The position numbers and the translations under genes are program-made. A model generated the notes under the pieces. The model was given only the letters and a program-made list of their open reading frames with translations. It was not told the origin of the DNA and did not search any database. From contig NZ_JAIWPT010000019.1 of NCBI RefSeq assembly GCF_021191695.1, positions 1-64,000 of the forward strand: a DNA stretch of 64,000 nt, read 5' to 3'. How positions within the stretch are numbered: position 1 is the first letter of the stretch; each line of letters starts with the position of its first letter. Positions 25,085 through 34,531 of this stretch are shown piece by piece. The stretch is from Proluteimonas luteida (GTDB taxonomy: Bacteria; Pseudomonadota; Gammaproteobacteria; Xanthomonadales; Xanthomonadaceae).

Positions 25085-26502
25085 ACACTCCCACCACTTC
25101 GCTGCAGGCGCAGCTCGACACCATGCGCGCGGCCTTCGCCCGCGGCGCGCCCGACCGCCGCCAGCGCCAGCGGGCCTTGCTCGGCCTGGCGCGCGCGTTG
25201 CGCACCCACCAGGAGGCACTGCTGCAGGCAGTCGATGCGGATTTCGGCGGCCGCGCGCATGCGGAGACCCTGCTGCTGGAGTTGTTCCCGCTGCACGACC
25301 AGATCCGCCACGCCCGCCGCCACCTGCGCGGATGGATGCGCCGGCGGCGGGTGCGCAGCCCGTGGTTCCTGCTGCCGGCCAAGGCGTTCTACGAGTACCA
25401 GCCGCTGGGCGTGGCCGGCATCATCGGCGCCTGGAACTACCCGATCCTGCTCACCCTGGGACCGGCCATCGACGCCATCGCCGCCGGTAACCACGTCATG
25501 ATCAAGCCGTCCGAGCTCGCGCCGCGCACGGCCACGGTGATCGCGCGCATCGTCGATGACGCCTTCGCACCGGAGCAGGTGGCCTGCGTCAACGGCGGGG
25601 CGGACGTGGCCGCCGCCTTCTCCGACCTGCGCCTGGATCATCTCTTCTTCACCGGCTCCACCCGCGTCGGCCACCTGGTCATGCAGGCGGCCGCGCGCAA
25701 CCTGACCCCGGTCACGCTGGAGCTGGGCGGCAAGTCGCCGGCGATCATCCACGACAGCTTCGACCTCGAGCGCGCGTTGGCGCGGATCCTGACGGCCAAG
25801 CTGATGAACGCCGGACAGACCTGCGTGGCACCGGACTACGTGCTGCTGCCGGCCGGCCGCGAGGCCGAGTTCGAGGCGCTGGCGCGACGCATCGTCGCGG
25901 CCATGTACCCGGGTCTGGCCGGCAATGCCGACTACACCCACATCGTCAACGATGCCCACCACGCACGCCTGCTCGCCCTGGTGGACGATGCCCGCGCACA
26001 GGGCGCGCGGGTGGTGGACATCGGCCCGGGCGAAGAAGGCGTCTCCTCCGCACAAGGGCGGATCGTGCCGCCGACGCTGCTGTTCGGGACGACCGACGCG
26101 ATGCAGGTCATGCAGGAGGAGATCTTCGGCCCACTGCTGCCGGTGGTCAGCTACCGCACGCTGGATGAGGCGATCGCCTACGTCAACGACCGTCCGCGGC
26201 CGTTGGCGCTGTATTACTTCGACGACCACCGCGGCCGTCAGGACGAGGTGCTCGCGCGCACCCGCTCCGGCGGCGTCACCCTCAACGACTGCCTCTATCA
26301 CCTCGCGCAGCACAACCTACCCTTCGGTGGCGTGGGGCCGAGCGGCATGGGCCAGTACCATGGCTTCGACGGCTTCGTGACGTTCTCGAAGAAGCGCCCG
26401 GTCATGGTGCAGCGGCGCCTCGCGGCGACCGCGCTGCTGCGCGCGCCCTGGGCGCAGCGGCAATGGCTGCTCAATGTCATGCTGCGCATCGCGTCCCGGT
26501 GA
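25081..26502 (+). CDS. Aldehyde dehydrogenase (coniferyl aldehyde dehydrogenase-like)
   Basis: 473 aa class-3-like aldehyde dehydrogenase. GAWNYPILLTLGP, FFTGSTRVG (NAD binding), TLELGGKSP (Glu base) and NAGQTCVAPDYVL (catalytic Cys) are present, and the C-terminus ends in a hydrophobic/basic stretch as in fatty-aldehyde dehydrogenases. It is coupled to the SDR by an ATGA overlap. It would oxidise an aldehyde to an acid with NAD(P). CalB-like aromatic substrates and long-chain aldehydes are both possible. Confidence 0.92.
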   Translation: MNTPTTSLQAQLDTMRAAFARGAPDRRQRQRALLGLARALRTHQEALLQAVDADFGGRAHAETLLLELFPLHDQIRHARRHLRGWMRRRRVRSPWFLLPAKAFYEYQPLGVAGIIGAWNYPILLTLGPAIDAIAAGNHVMIKPSELAPRTATVIARIVDDAFAPEQVACVNGGADVAAAFSDLRLDHLFFTGSTRVGHLVMQAAARNLTPVTLELGGKSPAIIHDSFDLERALARILTAKLMNAGQTCVAPDYVLLPAGREAEFEALARRIVAAMYPGLAGNADYTHIVNDAHHARLLALVDDARAQGARVVDIGPGEEGVSSAQGRIVPPTLLFGTTDAMQVMQEEIFGPLLPVVSYRTLDEAIAYVNDRPRPLALYYFDDHRGRQDEVLARTRSGGVTLNDCLYHLAQHNLPFGGVGPSGMGQYHGFDGFVTFSKKRPVMVQRRLAATALLRAPWAQRQWLLNVMLRIASR

Positions 26503-26841
26503 TTCGCGGCGGGATGGCGTGGGCACGGTGATCGGGCGGCGTGTCCTGCGGCTGGCGGACCCACAGCCTCTTGCCGGTGGGCACGAGCGGCCGGTGCCTG
26601 GGCATCCGGCGGTTGCCGGCATCGCGGTCGAGGTGATCCGGCCCGAGCACCCGCCGGAAAGCCGGCAGCCCGGATTGCGGCGCAAACGCCGCGCAATGCC
26701 GCCCTGTTGGTTGTTCCTGCACGAACGCCGCAACTGCCCGGCGCTGCCTGCGGACAAACGCTTCGAGCCGCGCGGTACGCAGCAGCGCATGGCGCGCCTG
26801 TCGGCGCAACTGGACCCAGACCCGTCAAGGAAGGGCACACG
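26503..26841. other. Intergenic region with no convincing gene
   Basis: 339 bp. Short open frames exist on both strands (for example 26477-26809 minus) but none has a ribosome site or recognisable domain, and all look like high-GC chance frames. No hairpin with a T-run was seen after the aldehyde dehydrogenase. Confidence 0.4.
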
Positions 26842-27888
26842 GTGAATCCCGGAACAGCAGCACATCGCAACAGGTCGCGTACGCCTGGGTCGGCCGTCAC
26901 ACTGGCGGGCACCCTCCTGGTCCTTGCCCTGGCCCTGTGGGGGACGCTGGCATTGTGGTACCAGGCGCCGTCGCCGTGGCGCTGGCCCCTGCTGCTGGGC
27001 TGGAGCCTGCTCGCCGCCGGCGCGCTCGCCGCGCCATGGCAGCGCGGTCGCCGGCGCAGGCGCCTGTATGTCGTTGCCTGCCTCGCGCTGACCGGATTGC
27101 TTGCCTGGTGGTGGACGATCGCCCCCTCGCACGACCGGGAATGGGCCGACGACGTGGCCCGTCTGCTGGAAGCGGACGTGCGCGGCAACATGGTCACGTT
27201 GCGCAACGTCCGCAATTTCGACTGGCGCAGCGACTCCGACTACGCACCGCGCTGGGAAACCCGCCGGTACGAGCTCGACCGGCTGGTCGAAGCCGACCTG
27301 ATCCTGTCGTACTGGATGGGACCGCACGTGGCCCACACCCTGGTCTCGTTCGGCTTCGACGATGGCCGGAAGCTGGTGTTCTCGCTCGAGATACGCAAGG
27401 AACGTCCCGAGTCGTTCTCGGCACTTGGCGGCTTCTTCCGGAAATTCGAAGCAGTGATCATCGCCGCCGACGAGAGCGATATCGTGCGCGTGCGCAGCAA
27501 TGCCCGCGGCGAGGACGTCTACCTCTACCGGCTGGACCTCGATCCGGCGGCGTTGCGCACGCTGTTCCTCGGTTATCTGGAGGAGGCCGAAGGCATCCGC
27601 CGCCAGCCACGCTTCTACAACACGCTGAGCAGCAACTGCACGACCATCGTCTTCGACCTGGCCCGGCGGTTGGCACCGTCGCTACCGATCGACTACCGCC
27701 TGCTGTTGTCGGGCCATTTCGCCGAATACGCGCACGACCACGGCGGGCTGGTGCCCGGCTACGACTATGCCGAGCTGCAGGCACGTGGCCGCATCGGCGA
27801 GCGCGCCCGTGCCCACACGGGTACCCCCGGGGACTTTCCGCACGCGATCCGGCAAGGAATTCCGGGCGCCGATCCGGGAGCACGATGA
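26842..27888 (+). CDS. DUF4105 (Lnb-type N-terminal) membrane protein
   Basis: 348 aa from GTG 26842, chosen because AAGGAAGGG lies just upstream. Three membrane segments fill residues 15-95. The soluble part contains NVRNFDWRSDSDYAPRWETR, VAHTLVSFGFDDG and YNTLSSNCTTIVFDLAR; the last holds the conserved Asn-Cys of DUF4105, the domain found in lipoprotein N-acyl transferase Lnb and related envelope proteins. The Cys is a plausible nucleophile. It overlaps the next gene, a lipoprotein hydrolase, by 4 bp, so both likely act together at the cell envelope. Confidence 0.85.
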   Translation: MNPGTAAHRNRSRTPGSAVTLAGTLLVLALALWGTLALWYQAPSPWRWPLLLGWSLLAAGALAAPWQRGRRRRRLYVVACLALTGLLAWWWTIAPSHDREWADDVARLLEADVRGNMVTLRNVRNFDWRSDSDYAPRWETRRYELDRLVEADLILSYWMGPHVAHTLVSFGFDDGRKLVFSLEIRKERPESFSALGGFFRKFEAVIIAADESDIVRVRSNARGEDVYLYRLDLDPAALRTLFLGYLEEAEGIRRQPRFYNTLSSNCTTIVFDLARRLAPSLPIDYRLLLSGHFAEYAHDHGGLVPGYDYAELQARGRIGERARAHTGTPGDFPHAIRQGIPGADPGAR

Positions 27889-30113
27889 TGCCGATCCGCA
27901 TATCCCGGCCGATCCTTCCGCGCCTGCTCACGGCGCTCGTGCTGGCCTCGACGCTCGGCGGTTGCGCGATCCTGCGGGAATTCAAGCCCGCGGTCGAGCT
28001 CAGGCCGGTGAGCGCGGGCGAGTACATCGCCATGCAGCGCGGCGACATCCTGACCTCCGGCCAGCTGAGCGCGGCCACGACCCAGGCCCTGCGCACGTCC
28101 GGACTGGAGGCGACATGCGCCCAGCCGTCGCCGGCCTGCATCGACGCGCTTTCCACCCAGGCGGGGCTGTCGGACGAGCGCCGGCTGTCGGCGCTTTCGG
28201 AACTGTGGTTACAGCGGGCGATGGCACACGCGCATCAGTCCGATGCCGGCGACGAAGCGCGCATGCAGGCCTGGATGGAAGCCGCACGCCATGCCTATGC
28301 CTACCTGTTCTTCACCAGTCGCCAACCCGGCGAGCGCGCGTTCGAGGATCGCCAGACGCAGGCGCGCGACTGGTACAACCACGCCGTGGAACAGGCAAGC
28401 ACGATGCTGTTCGGCATCCTGGGCGCCACTGGCCAGCGGGACGCGTCCGGCCACATCCACCTTGGCGATGACGCATTGACCGTCGCCCATGCAGGCTGGA
28501 CCATGGCGCTGGATCTGGGAAATGTACGGCTGCCCGAAGGTCGGGTGCTGCCGGATGACCTGTTGCCCGCGTCGTCGCTGTCGTTCGCGGGCGTACGCAG
28601 CGTCTGGCGCCGCGATGGCTTCGGTGCCGAGCTGGTGGCGGTGACCGGGAACGAGGCAGCCACCGGGACGCCCGGGGATGTCGCCTCCACCACGCCGGAC
28701 ACCGCCCGGAAGCCCCGTTCCCGCGAAGCCGCGAAACCGGCGTGGACGGAAATGCCGTCGCCGGGACTGACCGTGCTGTTCCAGTTCGCCGGCGACGACC
28801 TCGAGGCGGTGCTGGCAACACGCCAGGTCACGGTCAGCGTGCACGACCCCTATGTCGAAAGCAGCGTCACCCTGCGCGCCCGGGCGGTCCCGCTGGCCGC
28901 CAACTACACCGCCGGTTACGGCCTGTGGCTGGCCCGGTCCGGCTTCAGCCGGCAGTCGTTGCGGACCCTGTTCGGGCGCGAAAACGGCATCGACCGCCCG
29001 CACCTGTACATGCTGCAGCCCTGGGACCCGGAACGAAGGGTGATCCTGCTCGTGCACGGCCTGGCCTCCAGCCCCGAGGCCTGGGTCGACGTGGCCAACG
29101 AACTGCAGGGAGACGAGACCCTGCGGGAGCACTTCCAGATCTGGCTGGCCTATTACCCGACCAACCTGCCGATCGCGCTCAACCATGCCCGGATCCGCAC
29201 GCTTGTCGGCGAGGCGCTGCAACACTTCGACCCGGACCGGCAGGCGGTGGCCTCGCGTGACATGGTGGTCATCGGGCACAGCATGGGCGGCGTGATCGCC
29301 CGCCTGATGGTGTCCTCCGCCGACGACCAGCTCTGGGCATGGGCCGCGACCGAAAGCGGACTGGATCCGCAACGGCTCGAACGGCTGCGCCCACGACTCG
29401 ACCCGGCGCTGCGCTTCGGTCCGTTCGATGGCGTAAGCCGTGCGATCTTCATCGCCGCCCCGCATCGGGGGACGGTGGTGGCCGGCCGTCGCCCGGCCCG
29501 CATGATCGCGCGCCTGGTCCGCATGCCGCTGACCGTACTGGAAAGCTTTGACGACCTCCTGCAGGGCGCATCGCGCGAGCAGGTGCGGGAGCGACTGTCG
29601 CTGTTGCCCAACAGCATCGACAACCTGCGTGAAGACGACCCCTTCGTCCAGACTGCGGCCGACCTGCCCCTTGCGCCGGGCATGGCCTACCATTCCATCG
29701 TCGCGCAACGCGATGCCACGATCGCGCTGCAGGATTCGGACGACGGCCTGGTTCCCTACCGCAGCGCGCATCTGCCCGGGGCGATATCGGAGAAGGTCGT
29801 CATTGGCGATCACAGCATCCAGGGCACGGCCGAATCCATCCTGGAGATCCGGCGGATCCTGCATGAGGATCTGCAGGAACGCGCCGCACTGCCACCACAC
29901 CCTGCAGGACCGGGCCCGGCGGCAGCGGCCGGCACATTGCCGCCCCTCCTCCATGGAGGCGAAGCGCCTTCGAATGCAGCCGACCGGTCCGACGGTCCGC
30001 GCGTGGCCCCGGTCACGCAACGGCCGTTGCGTCCCGCACGGTTTGGCGCAGGTCATGCATCCGTCACCGGATCGTCAAGCGATTGGAATGCCCATCGGGG
30101 GTGGGGGCCCTAG
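27885..30113 (+). CDS. Alpha/beta-hydrolase lipoprotein (lipase/esterase-like)
   Basis: 742 aa. The N-terminus is a lipoprotein signal peptide with lipobox LGGC (Cys27). The hydrolase domain occupies about 375-660: LLVHGLASSPEAWVDV (oxyanion region), VVIGHSMGGVIARL (Ser nucleophile), QDSDDGLVPY (acidic residue) and GDHSIQGTAESILEI (His). The first 330 residues have no recognised domain; the last 70 are Pro/Ala-rich. ATG 27885 overlaps the DUF4105 stop. It is probably anchored in the outer membrane and cleaves ester bonds of lipids or polymers. Confidence 0.85.
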   Translation: MMPIRISRPILPRLLTALVLASTLGGCAILREFKPAVELRPVSAGEYIAMQRGDILTSGQLSAATTQALRTSGLEATCAQPSPACIDALSTQAGLSDERRLSALSELWLQRAMAHAHQSDAGDEARMQAWMEAARHAYAYLFFTSRQPGERAFEDRQTQARDWYNHAVEQASTMLFGILGATGQRDASGHIHLGDDALTVAHAGWTMALDLGNVRLPEGRVLPDDLLPASSLSFAGVRSVWRRDGFGAELVAVTGNEAATGTPGDVASTTPDTARKPRSREAAKPAWTEMPSPGLTVLFQFAGDDLEAVLATRQVTVSVHDPYVESSVTLRARAVPLAANYTAGYGLWLARSGFSRQSLRTLFGRENGIDRPHLYMLQPWDPERRVILLVHGLASSPEAWVDVANELQGDETLREHFQIWLAYYPTNLPIALNHARIRTLVGEALQHFDPDRQAVASRDMVVIGHSMGGVIARLMVSSADDQLWAWAATESGLDPQRLERLRPRLDPALRFGPFDGVSRAIFIAAPHRGTVVAGRRPARMIARLVRMPLTVLESFDDLLQGASREQVRERLSLLPNSIDNLREDDPFVQTAADLPLAPGMAYHSIVAQRDATIALQDSDDGLVPYRSAHLPGAISEKVVIGDHSIQGTAESILEIRRILHEDLQERAALPPHPAGPGPAAAAGTLPPLLHGGEAPSNAADRSDGPRVAPVTQRPLRPARFGAGHASVTGSSSDWNAHRGWGP

Positions 30114-30196
30114 CGTCGGCGCGTTGCAGCCGTCCGGCCGGTCCCTGCCCCGTCGGCCGCGGCGCTTCCCGCCCTTCCCTCCGACAGGATGCCCAC

Positions 30197-32440
30197 ATGC
30201 CCGCTCGCCGCCTGCCCCGTTTCCTGCTGTCCGTCGCCCTCCTCGCGTCGCCTCTGGCGATCGCCGCCTCGCCTCCGGAACTGGAGCTGGTGCGCGGCGG
30301 CGCGCTGCAGGCCGACCCGGTCGCCGATGGCGCGCTGGTCCACGTGCCCACCGGGCGCGTGCTGTCGACCTGGGACCACGGCGACGCGGCGGCGCCGCGC
30401 CTGGCCTCCACCACCGATCCGGTCGACGGCATCATCAACGGCGTGGTCCGGCATGGCGACTATCTCTACGCCAGCTACCGCAACGCGATCGCCGACGGCG
30501 GGCTGGCGGTGTACTCGCTCGCCGACCCGGCCGCGCCGGCGCTGGTGGCCGACATCCGCGACTACAGCGGCGAGCCGCGCAGGCAGGCGGCCGGGGTGGC
30601 GATCGGCAACGGCCGCCTGTTCGTGTTCGACCGCTACCTGGGCATCTTCGTCGCCGACCTGGACGATCCGGCGCGGCCGGAGCTGCGGCGCACCTCGCAG
30701 ACCACGCTGCCGGCCGAGTACCGGCGGATCACCGCGGTCGGCGACACCCTGCACGCCACCGGCCGCACGCTGCTGGGAATGACCGTGCTGCACGTGTTCG
30801 ACGTCAGCAACCCCGACGCGCCGCGGCTGGTCGCCAACCACCAGTTCAATGGCGCCACCTACCAGAACCTGGTCTCCGAGGGCGCGCGCGTGTTCGGCTA
30901 TGGCAGCCGCCTGACGCTGTTCGACCTCGAGGACCCGGCAGTGCTGGTGCCGCGTGGCGATGTCGCCAGTCCGCCGGCCTTCATCGGCGTGCGCTTCGGC
31001 GACCATCTCCACACGTTCGGCGCCGGGCCCGGCCTGGATGTCTGGGACATCGCCGATCCCGATGCCCCGACCGCGCTCGGCAACGTCGACATCCCGACCC
31101 TGGGCACGCGCCGCTGGCTGGCGCACGACGACACCCTGTTCCTGCCGTCGGAACTCGACCGGCTGCAGGCCATCGACATGCGCGAGCCGGCGACACCGAC
31201 GCTGCGCTCGACCGCGTGGCTGCCCGGCGGCAGCGCCGCCCGCGACGTCGCCCGGCACGGCGACCACCTGGTGCTGCTGCAGCCCGACTACGGCCTGAGC
31301 ATCAACGATCCCGACACCCTGGAGCAGGTCGGGCGTTTCGATGCCGAGCTTCCCGAACAGCTTGCCGAACGCAGCTTCCAGCAGATGGCGGTCCGTGGCG
31401 ACATCGCCTACCTGGCGGCTTGGGGATACGGGCTGTTCACGGTCGACATCAGCGATCCGGAAGCGCCGGTCGAGCTCGGCCGCGCAGAATTCCCGCGCGC
31501 CGCGACCATCGCCCTGCACGGCAACCTGGCCTATGTCACGCGCTCGACCAACAGCCGCGATCTGGCGGTGTTCGACATCGCCGACCCGAGCGCGCCGCGC
31601 CTGCTGCAGCAGTTCGTGCTGCCCGCGCAGGTCAAGCAGCTGCAGGTCGAGGGCGACCACCTGTACCTGGCCGAGGCCCGGCTGGCCAGCGACGCCGGCG
31701 GCACCGGCGGGCTGCGGATCCTCGACATCAGCGATCCGCTCGCGCCGGTGCAGGTCGCGCGGGTCGGCGACGACTGCCACTCCGCGCACGATTTCGCCAT
31801 CGATGCCGAGGTCTCGCTGCTGCACCTGGCCTGCCGCGGCGGCCTGCAGGTGGTCGACATCGCCGACCCCGCACAGCCGGCCGTCGTCGCCCGCCATGCG
31901 ATCGACGAGACGACCGGCGAGAAGCGGATCGTCCAGCGCGGCGACCGCGCCTGGTTCGCCAGCATCACCGGCCTGTATCCGATCGACCTGTCCGACCCGA
32001 CCGCGCCGGTAGCCGGCGGGCCGGCCGTTCCGCTCGGCGGTTATGAGCCGGAGCGGCTGATGCTGCTCGACGACCGGCTGCTGGCGCTCGGCGGCACCAC
32101 CGGCGTGCACGCGTTCGTGGTCGGCGAGGATGCCGTGATGCTGGAGAACCGCGAGCCGGTCGGCGGCCTTGCCGGCGAGGCCGGCAGTTCGCGGCTGTTC
32201 GCGATCGAGGTGCCGGCCGGCGCCGCCGCGCTGCAGGTGCTGAGCTACGGCGGACGCGGCAACGTGGCGCTGCACGTGCGCCATGGCGCGCCGCCGACCG
32301 CGGACGTGCACGATGCCGCCTCCGACCGCCCGGGCAACAACGAAAGCATCCGCATCGCCGCACCCGCCGCAGGCACCTGGTACCTGCGCATCGGCAGCGC
32401 GGACGCGTTCTCCGGGGTCTCGGTGCAGGCGCGCTACTGA
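30197..32440 (+). CDS. Secreted LVIVD-repeat beta-propeller protein
   Basis: 747 aa. A signal peptide (residues 1-24, ending LAIAA) is followed by about a dozen repeats of the LVIVD type, each with a core like VFDVSNPDAPRLV, VWDIADPDAPTAL or ILDISDPLAPVQV. The last 90 residues resemble a bacterial pre-peptidase C-terminal domain (AAPAAGTWYLRIGSADAFSG). LVIVD repeats build beta-propellers on the cell surface or in the periplasm; function unknown, adhesion or carbohydrate binding possible. Confidence 0.87.
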   Translation: MPARRLPRFLLSVALLASPLAIAASPPELELVRGGALQADPVADGALVHVPTGRVLSTWDHGDAAAPRLASTTDPVDGIINGVVRHGDYLYASYRNAIADGGLAVYSLADPAAPALVADIRDYSGEPRRQAAGVAIGNGRLFVFDRYLGIFVADLDDPARPELRRTSQTTLPAEYRRITAVGDTLHATGRTLLGMTVLHVFDVSNPDAPRLVANHQFNGATYQNLVSEGARVFGYGSRLTLFDLEDPAVLVPRGDVASPPAFIGVRFGDHLHTFGAGPGLDVWDIADPDAPTALGNVDIPTLGTRRWLAHDDTLFLPSELDRLQAIDMREPATPTLRSTAWLPGGSAARDVARHGDHLVLLQPDYGLSINDPDTLEQVGRFDAELPEQLAERSFQQMAVRGDIAYLAAWGYGLFTVDISDPEAPVELGRAEFPRAATIALHGNLAYVTRSTNSRDLAVFDIADPSAPRLLQQFVLPAQVKQLQVEGDHLYLAEARLASDAGGTGGLRILDISDPLAPVQVARVGDDCHSAHDFAIDAEVSLLHLACRGGLQVVDIADPAQPAVVARHAIDETTGEKRIVQRGDRAWFASITGLYPIDLSDPTAPVAGGPAVPLGGYEPERLMLLDDRLLALGGTTGVHAFVVGEDAVMLENREPVGGLAGEAGSSRLFAIEVPAGAAALQVLSYGGRGNVALHVRHGAPPTADVHDAASDRPGNNESIRIAAPAAGTWYLRIGSADAFSGVSVQARY

Positions 32441-32769
32441 CGGCACGCGCGGACGCGGGCGGCAGCGCCCGCGTCACCGTCGCCGGCGGCGCGGCATGCG
32501 CCGGACGGCATCGACCCTTGGGCTGGTTCCTGCCGCCGCGCGCAGCGGCGGGCCTTCCGGGCAGCGGCGTACGCGCCGCGCCGGGTATCGCAGGGTGTGT
32601 CCCTGCCCGCGGTTCATTAAACTGGCCGGACCGGTCGCGCCTGCCACCGGTCCGGCCCGCGCCGGGGAGTGGCCTCGACGTTCGCCTCGCACGCGGCCTG
32701 CCATGCTCCCGGCACCGCCGCCAGGCGCGACGGCGTCCCTCCACCCAAGGCAACCGCCCAAGGCAACCG
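32441..32769. other. Intergenic region with two strong inverted repeats
   Basis: 329 bp. A hairpin at 32452-32475 (listed separately) and a perfect 12-base inverted repeat, GGCCGGACCGGT at 32624-32635 with its complement at 32646-32657, are the only structures. The latter lies about 110 bp before the ETF dehydrogenase gene, just after an AT-rich TTCATTAAACT, so it may be part of its control region. No gene is seen. Confidence 0.5.
32452..32475 (+). terminator. Hairpin after the LVIVD gene
   Basis: GACGCGGGCG and its complement CGCCCGCGTC, ten perfect pairs with loop GCAG, 12 bp after the stop. No T-run follows. Confidence 0.5.
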
Positions 32770-34455
32770 ATGACCACACCCCAGGAACTGCTCGACACCC
32801 ACGGCCCGCGCGAATCGATGGAGTACGACGTCGTCGTGGTCGGGGCCGGCCCCGGCGGCCTGGCGACGGCGATCCGGCTCAAGCAGCTGGCCAGCGAGGC
32901 CGGCAGCGAGGTCTCGGTGTGCGTGCTGGAAAAGGGCTCGGAACCGGGCGCGCACATCCTGTCGGGCGCGATCATGGACCCGCGTGCGCTGACCGAACTG
33001 TTTCCCGACTGGCAGGCGCTGGGCGCCCCGCTGAAGCAGCCGGTCACCCGCGATGCGTTCCTGTTCCTGGACGAGGCGGGCGCGAAATCGACGCCGGACT
33101 TCCTGCTGCCCGACTGCTTCAAGAACCACGGCAACTACATCATCAGCCTGGGCGCGGTGACGCGCTGGCTCAGCGCACAGGCCGAGGCGCTGGGCGTGGA
33201 GATCTTCCCTGGCTTCGCCGCGGCCGAGGTGCTGTACACCGACGACGGCGCGGTGCGCGGCGTGGCCACCGGCAACATGGGCATCGGCAAGGACGGCCAG
33301 CCGACGTCCGAGTTCCAACTGGGCATGGAGCTGCACGCGAAGTACACGATCTTCGCCGAGGGCTCGCGCGGGCAGCTGGGCCGCCAGCTGATCGCCAAGT
33401 TCCGCCTGGACGAGGGCCGCGACCCGCAGAGCTACGGCATCGGCATCAAGGAGCTGTGGCAGGTCGACCCGGCGGTGCACGAGCCGGGCCTGGTGGTGCA
33501 CACCGCCGGCTGGCCGCTCGACGACGACACCTACGGCGGCTCGTTCCTGTACCACGCCGAGGACGGCAAGGTCGCGATCGGGCTGGTGGTCGGGCTGGAT
33601 TACCGGAACCCGTGGCTGAGCCCGTTCGAGGAATTCCAGCGCTTCAAGACCCATCCGTCGATCCGCAAGTACCTGGAAGGCGGCAAGCGCATCGGCTACG
33701 GCGCGCGCTCGATCACTGCCGGCGGCGTGCTGTCGATCCCGAAGCTGGTGTTCCCCGGCGGCGCGCTGGTCGGCTGCGAGGCCGGCACCCTCAATGCCAG
33801 CCGCATCAAGGGCAGCCACGCCGCGCTCAAGACCGGCATGCTGGCCGCGGAGGCCGCGTTCGCGGCGCTGGCCGAGGGCCGCGGCGGCGACGAGCTGGCC
33901 GCATATCCGGCGGCGTTCGAGGCCAGCTGGCTGCACGCCGAGCTGCAGCGGTCGAAGAACTTCAAGCAGTGGTTCAAGAAGGGCCGCACCACCGCGACGC
34001 TGATGACCGGCATCGAGCAGTGGCTGCTGCCGAAGCTCGGCATCCGCACGCCGCCGTGGACGATCCACCGCGATAGGCCCGACCACGCCTGCCTGGAACC
34101 GGCCGCCGGCTTCGACCGCATCGTCTATCCCAAGCCCGACGGCACGCTGACCTTCGACCGCCTGAGCTCGGTCTACCTGAGCAGCACCAACCACGACGAG
34201 AACCAGCCGCCGCACCTGACGCTGAAGGATCCGTCGGTGCCGGTCGACGTGAACCTGGCGCTGTATGCCGGTCCCGAGGCACGCTACTGCCCGGCGGCGG
34301 TGTACGAGTTCGTCGAGGGCGACAACGGCCCGCGGCTGCAGATCAACGCGCAGAACTGCGTGCACTGCAAGACCTGCGACATCAAGGACCCGACCCAGAA
34401 CATCGTCTGGGTCGCACCGCAGGGCGGCGGCGGGCCGAACTACTCCGGGATGTGA
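32770..34455 (+). CDS. Electron transfer flavoprotein-ubiquinone oxidoreductase
   Basis: 561 aa, normal length. It passes electrons from acyl-CoA dehydrogenases, via ETF, to ubiquinone. VVVVGAGPGGLATAIRLKQL binds FAD; the membrane-associated ubiquinone region lies in the middle; the C-terminus holds the 4Fe-4S ligands in CVHCKTCDIKDPTQNI plus an upstream Cys in EARYCPAAVYEF, and ends GGGPNYSGM as in homologues. It would serve the acyl-CoA dehydrogenase at 58-59 kb. Confidence 0.96.
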   Translation: MTTPQELLDTHGPRESMEYDVVVVGAGPGGLATAIRLKQLASEAGSEVSVCVLEKGSEPGAHILSGAIMDPRALTELFPDWQALGAPLKQPVTRDAFLFLDEAGAKSTPDFLLPDCFKNHGNYIISLGAVTRWLSAQAEALGVEIFPGFAAAEVLYTDDGAVRGVATGNMGIGKDGQPTSEFQLGMELHAKYTIFAEGSRGQLGRQLIAKFRLDEGRDPQSYGIGIKELWQVDPAVHEPGLVVHTAGWPLDDDTYGGSFLYHAEDGKVAIGLVVGLDYRNPWLSPFEEFQRFKTHPSIRKYLEGGKRIGYGARSITAGGVLSIPKLVFPGGALVGCEAGTLNASRIKGSHAALKTGMLAAEAAFAALAEGRGGDELAAYPAAFEASWLHAELQRSKNFKQWFKKGRTTATLMTGIEQWLLPKLGIRTPPWTIHRDRPDHACLEPAAGFDRIVYPKPDGTLTFDRLSSVYLSSTNHDENQPPHLTLKDPSVPVDVNLALYAGPEARYCPAAVYEFVEGDNGPRLQINAQNCVHCKTCDIKDPTQNIVWVAPQGGGGPNYSGM

Positions 34456-34478
34456 CCGGGGCGCCGGCGGTCGACCGC

Positions 34479-34505
34479 GCGTCGGGGGCGTGGCCCCGAC
34501 CTACG
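34479..34505. repeat. Dispersed repeat family A, copy 3 (single arm)
   Basis: One arm, GTCGGGGGCGTGGCCCCGAC followed by CTACG, in the 76 bp between the convergent ETF dehydrogenase and ku genes. Only half of the usual two-arm unit is present. Confidence 0.75.
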
Positions 34506-34531
34506 GGATGCGAGTCCGACCCGCCGGACCT

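Noticed and set aside
26477..26809. Minus-strand 110-codon open frame after the aldehyde dehydrogenase
   Set aside because: No ribosome site, biased Arg/Pro composition and overlap with the aldehyde dehydrogenase 3' end; left as intergenic.
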